NCBI GenBank assembly: GCA_946403565.1
Contig: CAMJAJ010000087.1
Span: forward strand, 1 to 6,243
DNA: 6,243 bases
Source: an uncultured Treponema sp.
Lineage (GTDB): Bacteria; Spirochaetota; Spirochaetia; Treponematales; Treponemataceae
Direction of reading: 5' to 3'
Shown: in pieces, positions 3,321 through 6,243 of the stretch
Numbering within the stretch: position 1 is the first letter of the stretch
Layout: every line of letters starts with the position of its first letter
Made by a program: the position numbers and the translations under genes
The notes under the pieces: generated by a model
What the model was told of the DNA's origin: nothing
The model's input: only the letters and a program-made list of their open reading frames with translations
The model's database searches: none

Positions 3321-4049
3321 ATGAAAGAAGCAAAGAAGGAGCCGGCCCTGCGCTCCCTCCCCGCCTCCGTGGAGGTGCGGGAGAAGGAGGACGGAGGCCG
3401 CATGATAGCGGGCGTGATACCCTACGACAAGAACTCCCAGGACCTGGGAGGCTTCGTGGAGGTGCTGCGCAAGGGAGTGTTCGACCGCAGTCTCAAGGAC
3501 GGCGATGTGCGTTGCCTGTGGGGGCATAACACCCAGTACGTCCTTGGACGTGCGTCCGCCGGAACGTTCCAGCTGGAGAGCCGGGACGACGGCCTGCACT
3601 TCGAGTGCAGCCTGCCCTCCGCGACCTGGGCGACGGACCTTTACGAGAGTGTCAAGCGGGGCGACGTGCCGGGCGTGAGCTTCGGCTTCTACACCCTGCG
3701 CGACAGATGGACCCGGCAGGACGGCCAGCCCGCGCTCCGGGAACTTCTGGACGTTGACCTGCTGGAAGTCAGCGTCGGCGTGGCGTTTCCCGCCTACCCT
3801 GACGCAGGGGCGAGCACCCGGGCCGTCCTGGAAAATGCCGGAATCAGCGTGGACGGGCTTGCCTCCGCGCTGAAAAAGCAGAGTGACTGTATGGATGAGG
3901 AGGACGTGCGCTCAATCAAGGGCGTTATAGCGTCGCTCGAAAAGCTTTTGCCCGCTCCCAAGACTGAGCCGGACTCGCAGCCTGCTTACGACGGCAGGGC
4001 CCGCGAGCTGGACCTGCTTGAGGCGGAAACTTTGGACATAGGAGACTGA
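3321..4049 (+). CDS. HK97-type prohead protease (peptidase family U35)
   Basis: A 242-residue serine protease that matures the procapsid by trimming the N-terminal scaffold of the capsid protein. The family landmarks are clear: GVIPYDKNSQDLGGFVEVLR (31-50) with KGVFDRSL, then LWGHNTQYVLGR with catalytic His69, PGVSFGF with Ser120, and LLEVSVGVAFPAYPDA with Glu149. These correspond to the His-Ser-Glu triad known for HK97 gp4, and the length fits. A low-complexity C-terminal tail (LLPAPKTEPDSQPAY onward) may be self-cleaved, as in the family. The ATG at 3321 has AAGGAG 6 nt upstream; a GTG at 3306 would add five residues but lacks a site. It is 4 nt ahead of the capsid gene, the standard order. 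Confidence 0.95.
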   Translation: MKEAKKEPALRSLPASVEVREKEDGGRMIAGVIPYDKNSQDLGGFVEVLRKGVFDRSLKDGDVRCLWGHNTQYVLGRASAGTFQLESRDDGLHFECSLPSATWATDLYESVKRGDVPGVSFGFYTLRDRWTRQDGQPALRELLDVDLLEVSVGVAFPAYPDAGASTRAVLENAGISVDGLASALKKQSDCMDEEDVRSIKGVIASLEKLLPAPKTEPDSQPAYDGRARELDLLEAETLDIGD

Positions 4050-4053
4050 CAGT

Positions 4054-5268
4054 ATGGATTTCAGCAAGCTTTCCCTGCGGGAGAAAATCGACACCCGCGA
4101 GAACATCATCAAGCAGATGCGTTCGCTCAACGACAGCTGCAAGGACGACAAGGGCGAGGTCCGCGCCTTCACCGCCGAAGAGGACAGCAAGTACAAGGGC
4201 ATGGCGGATGATGTCCGCGCCCTCACCGACCTCATCGCGAAGGAGAAGCGCGACCTGGAACTCAAGGGCTTCACCAACAACATTCCCGTTCCTGACGCAG
4301 GAAGCAAGGGTAACGGCAAGGATGTGCGCATGGCCGCGTTCCGTGACTACCTCCGCTCCGGACTCCCCGGCGTTTCCGCCGAGTCCCGCGCCGCGCTCGT
4401 CGTGGACGGGGACGGAGCTTCCGCCGGAGTGCTCGCTCCCGAGGAGCTGGTCCGCCAGATCCTCACTCCCGCCCGCGGGGAGCTTTCCCTCCTGGGCAAG
4501 GTGTACACCGTCCACCTGAGCAAGGCCGCCGGAATCGGGGTGCCCTACGAGGCCGCCGACGCTGACGATGCGGAGTGGACGACCGAGGTTCCCGCCAGCA
4601 TCACGGACGAGTCCTCCCTGTCCTACGCGAAGCGCGAGCTGGGAGCCCATCCCCTGGTCAAGCTTGTCACCATCTCCGACAAGGCCGTCAAGACCAACGC
4701 CTTCAACCTGGAGGCCATCGTCGCCGACAAGGTGCGCTACAAGATGCAGGCGGCCCTTGAGAAGGCCATCATAACCGGAGACGGAGACGGAAAGCCGCTC
4801 GGCCTGTTCACCGCCGACGCGAAGGGAATCCCTGCTTCCGCCGACTTCACGGCCGCATCCGCAACGGCCCTGTCCGGTGACGACATCGTGAAGGCAAAGC
4901 GGTCGGTCAAGAGCGCGTACCGTGCCAATGGCAGCTGGCTCTTCCATCCGGACACCGTGACCAAGCTCCTGCTGCTCAAGGACAAGAACGACCAGTACCT
5001 CTGGCGCTCAGGCCTTACGGCATCCGACCCGGACATCCTCGACGGAGCACCCGTCATCGAGTCCGAGTTCGTGCCGTCCTCGATGGCGACGGGCCTGTAC
5101 GTCGGCATGTTCGCCGACTTCTCCCGCTACTGGATGACGATGGTGGATTCCGTGTCCATCACCCGCCTGACCGAGAAGTACTACCCCTCCGTGGGTATCT
5201 CGGCCCTCGCCTACGCCGATGGACAGCCCGTCATGGCGGAGGCGTTCGCCCGCATCAAGATGGCGTAA
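4054..5268 (+). CDS. HK97-fold major capsid protein
   Basis: A 404-residue capsid protein that assembles into the icosahedral head. Residues 1-75 are a charged helical region (REKIDTRENIIKQM, then MADDVRALTDLIAKEKRDLEL) typical of the N-terminal delta domain that acts as internal scaffold and is removed by the upstream protease. A flexible Gly/Lys/Pro linker (PVPDAGSKGNGKD, 78-90) precedes the mature fold, which begins near AAFRDYLRSG. Family-like segments follow: GVLAPEELVRQIL, the strand pair around VTISDKAVKTNAFNLE, ALEKAIITGDGDGKPLGLF, and the C-terminal ALAYADGQPVMAEAFARI. The start has GGAGA 8 nt upstream. Codons are strongly GC-ending with no TTG Leu, as expected for a highly expressed late gene. 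The exact cleavage site is not defined by sequence alone. Confidence 0.95.
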   Translation: MDFSKLSLREKIDTRENIIKQMRSLNDSCKDDKGEVRAFTAEEDSKYKGMADDVRALTDLIAKEKRDLELKGFTNNIPVPDAGSKGNGKDVRMAAFRDYLRSGLPGVSAESRAALVVDGDGASAGVLAPEELVRQILTPARGELSLLGKVYTVHLSKAAGIGVPYEAADADDAEWTTEVPASITDESSLSYAKRELGAHPLVKLVTISDKAVKTNAFNLEAIVADKVRYKMQAALEKAIITGDGDGKPLGLFTADAKGIPASADFTAASATALSGDDIVKAKRSVKSAYRANGSWLFHPDTVTKLLLLKDKNDQYLWRSGLTASDPDILDGAPVIESEFVPSSMATGLYVGMFADFSRYWMTMVDSVSITRLTEKYYPSVGISALAYADGQPVMAEAFARIKMA

Positions 5269-5280
5269 GGAGGGGCGGCC

Positions 5281-5511
5281 ATGGCAGAGAAGAACGCCAA
5301 GGCCGTGAGGGCCGTCTTCAAGGAAGACGTGTACTCCGACCTGGGCCGCCTCGCAAGGGGCGTGTCCTACGAGATTCCCGAGGCCCGTTTCACCGCCTGG
5401 GAGAAGGCGGGCCTGTGCTCCAAGGCCGACGGCAAGTCCGAAGGCGGGAAGCAGGACGGGGACGGAAAGAATGATGCCGAAGCCGACGGCAAGTCCGGCG
5501 GCAAGAAATAG
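5281..5511 (+). CDS. Small head-region protein with Lys/Gly/Asp-rich tail (76 aa)
   Basis: A 76-residue protein between capsid and connector genes. The N-terminal 45 residues (KAVRAVFKEDVYSDLGRLARGVSYEIPEARFTAWEKAGL) form a small domain of a kind often seen at this position in phage head modules, with the pattern 'G..YEIPE...A.WEKAGL'. The last 30 residues are low complexity and built from a repeated ADGKS unit (about residues 49-53 and 68-72), encoded by a 16-nt direct repeat. The start has GGAGG 7 nt upstream and the ORF is 12 nt behind the capsid gene. I know no defined function; decoration or head-tail joining roles are possible from position only. Confidence 0.85.
   Translation: MAEKNAKAVRAVFKEDVYSDLGRLARGVSYEIPEARFTAWEKAGLCSKADGKSEGGKQDGDGKNDAEADGKSGGKK
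5425..5497 (+). repeat. Pair of 16-nt direct repeats inside the 5281 gene
   Basis: GCCGACGGCAAGTCCG occurs at 5425-5440 and again at 5482-5497, 57 nt apart, so both copies are in the same frame and each encodes ADGKS. They probably arose by internal duplication of the low-complexity tail and could let its length change by slippage or recombination. Confidence 0.8.
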
Positions 5512-5520
5512 GGGGCGCGG

Positions 5521-6057
5521 ATGGCGTACATAACCGTTGACATGCTCGAGGAGTTCACGGGGAAATACCCCGAGGACGGCGCGTCCATGCCCGGGGTGTA
5601 CGTCGCCTCGGCCCTGGACACCGTGGCGCGGTATCTGCGCTATGATCCTGAGCCGGGGGAACGCTCAGTCACCATCTGGGGCGATGGAACCGACACGCTC
5701 GTGCTTCCCGCCCCCGTGCTTTCGCTCATCTCCGTCAGGGTGAACGGGCGGGAGCAGGAACTTGACGGCTGGGAATGGCGCAAGAACTACCTTTCCCACC
5801 GCCTGGACTGCGGAGGGTTAGAGCTCTTTGACAGCATCCAGAAAATCGAGGTCTCCTTCATGGGCGGCCTTGACCCGGTGCCGGGCAAGGTCGTGACCAC
5901 GGCACTCCAGCTTGCCTCCCTCTACTGGGAAAGCGCGGGCGGGAACCTTGCCGTGTCCAGCACGTCCTTTGCGGACGCGGGAACGAGGGTGTTCAACAAC
6001 TTCCACGAAGACCGCTTCCTGGATCAGATAAACGAGTGGAGGATCTACAATGCCTAG
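5521..6057 (+). CDS. Head-tail connector protein (HK97 gp6-like)
   Basis: A 178-residue protein of the phage gp6-like/DNA-packaging adaptor type, which forms a ring under the portal that joins head and tail. It starts YITVDMLEEFTGKYPEDG, followed by a helix ASALDTVARYLRYDPEP, the usual layout of this family (a short N-terminal helix, then residues that pack against neighbouring subunits). Beta-rich segments follow (SVTIWGDGTDTLVLPAPVLSLISVRVNG), and a C-terminal helix VVTTALQLASLYWESAGGN typical of gp6 proteins precedes a variable end. It follows the 5281 gene by 9 nt with only a G-rich, weak ribosome binding site, and overlaps the next gene by 8 nt. The family call rests on pattern and gene order. 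Confidence 0.85.
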   Translation: MAYITVDMLEEFTGKYPEDGASMPGVYVASALDTVARYLRYDPEPGERSVTIWGDGTDTLVLPAPVLSLISVRVNGREQELDGWEWRKNYLSHRLDCGGLELFDSIQKIEVSFMGGLDPVPGKVVTTALQLASLYWESAGGNLAVSSTSFADAGTRVFNNFHEDRFLDQINEWRIYNA

Positions 6058-6243
6058 CTTGCCCATCTGCGTAGAAGCCGACATCAATGCGGTGCAGGAA
6101 GCCTTGAAGGGCACGTCCAAGTCCATGAAGTCCATCCGCAAGCAGGCGCTGGGCATCGTCGGGCGGGTGACCGCCAAGGCGACGCGCCAGGCCGTCACGG
6201 CGACGACCACCAGACGCACGGGGGAGCTTGCCAAGGCATACGG
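6050..6243 (+). CDS. HK97 gp10-like head-tail/tail completion protein (3' truncated)
   Basis: The first 64 codons of a gene that runs off the right edge. The protein begins MPSLPICVEADINAVQEALK and continues with a basic helix (KSMKSIRKQALGIVGRVTAKATRQAV) and TRRTGELAKAY, the 'R.TG.L..S/A' motif seen near the N-terminus of HK97 gp10-like proteins that complete the head-tail joint or tail end. GGAGG lies 7 nt before the ATG, inside the end of the connector gene, and the two overlap by 8 nt. Position right after the gp6-like gene fits the usual order. The missing C-terminus leaves the family call moderate. Confidence 0.7.
   Translation, partial: MPSLPICVEADINAVQEALKGTSKSMKSIRKQALGIVGRVTAKATRQAVTATTTRRTGELAKAY

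Noticed and set aside
2633..3333. - strand open frames across the spanin region (2633-3079, 2905-3333)
   Set aside because: Antisense shadows of the double-coded + strand genes; rich in Gln/Leu/Arg from the complement of the coiled-coil codons and without start context.
3925..4947. 340-codon open frame on the - strand across the capsid gene
   Set aside because: It is the antisense shadow of a gene with strongly GC-ending codons. It spans the protease-capsid junction, has no ribosome binding site context, and its protein is a Gly/Val/Leu-rich mix with no fold signal.
1..6243. CRISPR arrays, tRNA or rRNA genes, insertion sequences, attachment sites
   Set aside because: I saw no spaced repeats, cloverleaf, transposase or terminal inverted repeats. 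An attachment site cannot be judged without the prophage ends.

Overview
The window looks like part of a temperate tailed-phage (HK97-type siphovirus) late region carrying a reversed toxin-antitoxin 'moron'. The host is most likely a diderm bacterium. I lean towards a spirochaete (Treponema-like), because the protein at 1793-2188 resembles from memory the DUF261 family known from Borrelia and Treponema, and because the coiled-coil genes look like spanins, which only diderm hosts need. The host call is tentative.

Layout. Positions 1-207 are the 3' end of an unidentified gene on the + strand. Positions 208-399 hold no convincing protein gene, but contain a consensus leftward promoter and a hairpin followed by T-rich sequence; together they could bound a leftward RNA of about 125 nt. 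Positions 400-996 on the - strand are a hicA-hicB toxin-antitoxin pair with its own promoter and a stem-loop between the genes. This left kilobase is visibly AT-richer than the rest. From 1096 to the right edge all genes read rightward and are packed with 1-20 nt overlaps or gaps of a few bases: two unknown small proteins, a DUF261-like protein (possible endolysin), a 22-residue membrane peptide, a three-helix holin-like protein, a GTG-started one-helix protein, a small helical protein, and a pair of nearly coextensive ORFs in two frames (2838-3260 and 2845-3309). Then comes a standard head module: U35-type prohead protease, HK97-fold major capsid protein, a small Lys/Gly/Asp-tailed protein, a gp6-like head-tail connector and the start of a gp10-like head-tail/tail completion protein that runs off the right edge.

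How it fits together. Genes 1293-3309 are best read as a lysis cassette: holin candidates permeabilise the inner membrane, the DUF261-like protein may cut peptidoglycan, and the overlapping coiled-coil pair may disrupt the outer membrane. The genes from 3321 on build and mature the procapsid and attach the tail. The most interesting item is the double-coded pair. Both frames carry an N-terminal export signal and an unbroken heptad pattern, the two patterns are exactly in phase, and Leu codon choice in one frame (TTG, absent from the capsid gene) appears to preserve hydrophobic residues in the other. It is reminiscent of lambda Rz/Rz1, but with near-total overlap and a C-terminal membrane anchor.
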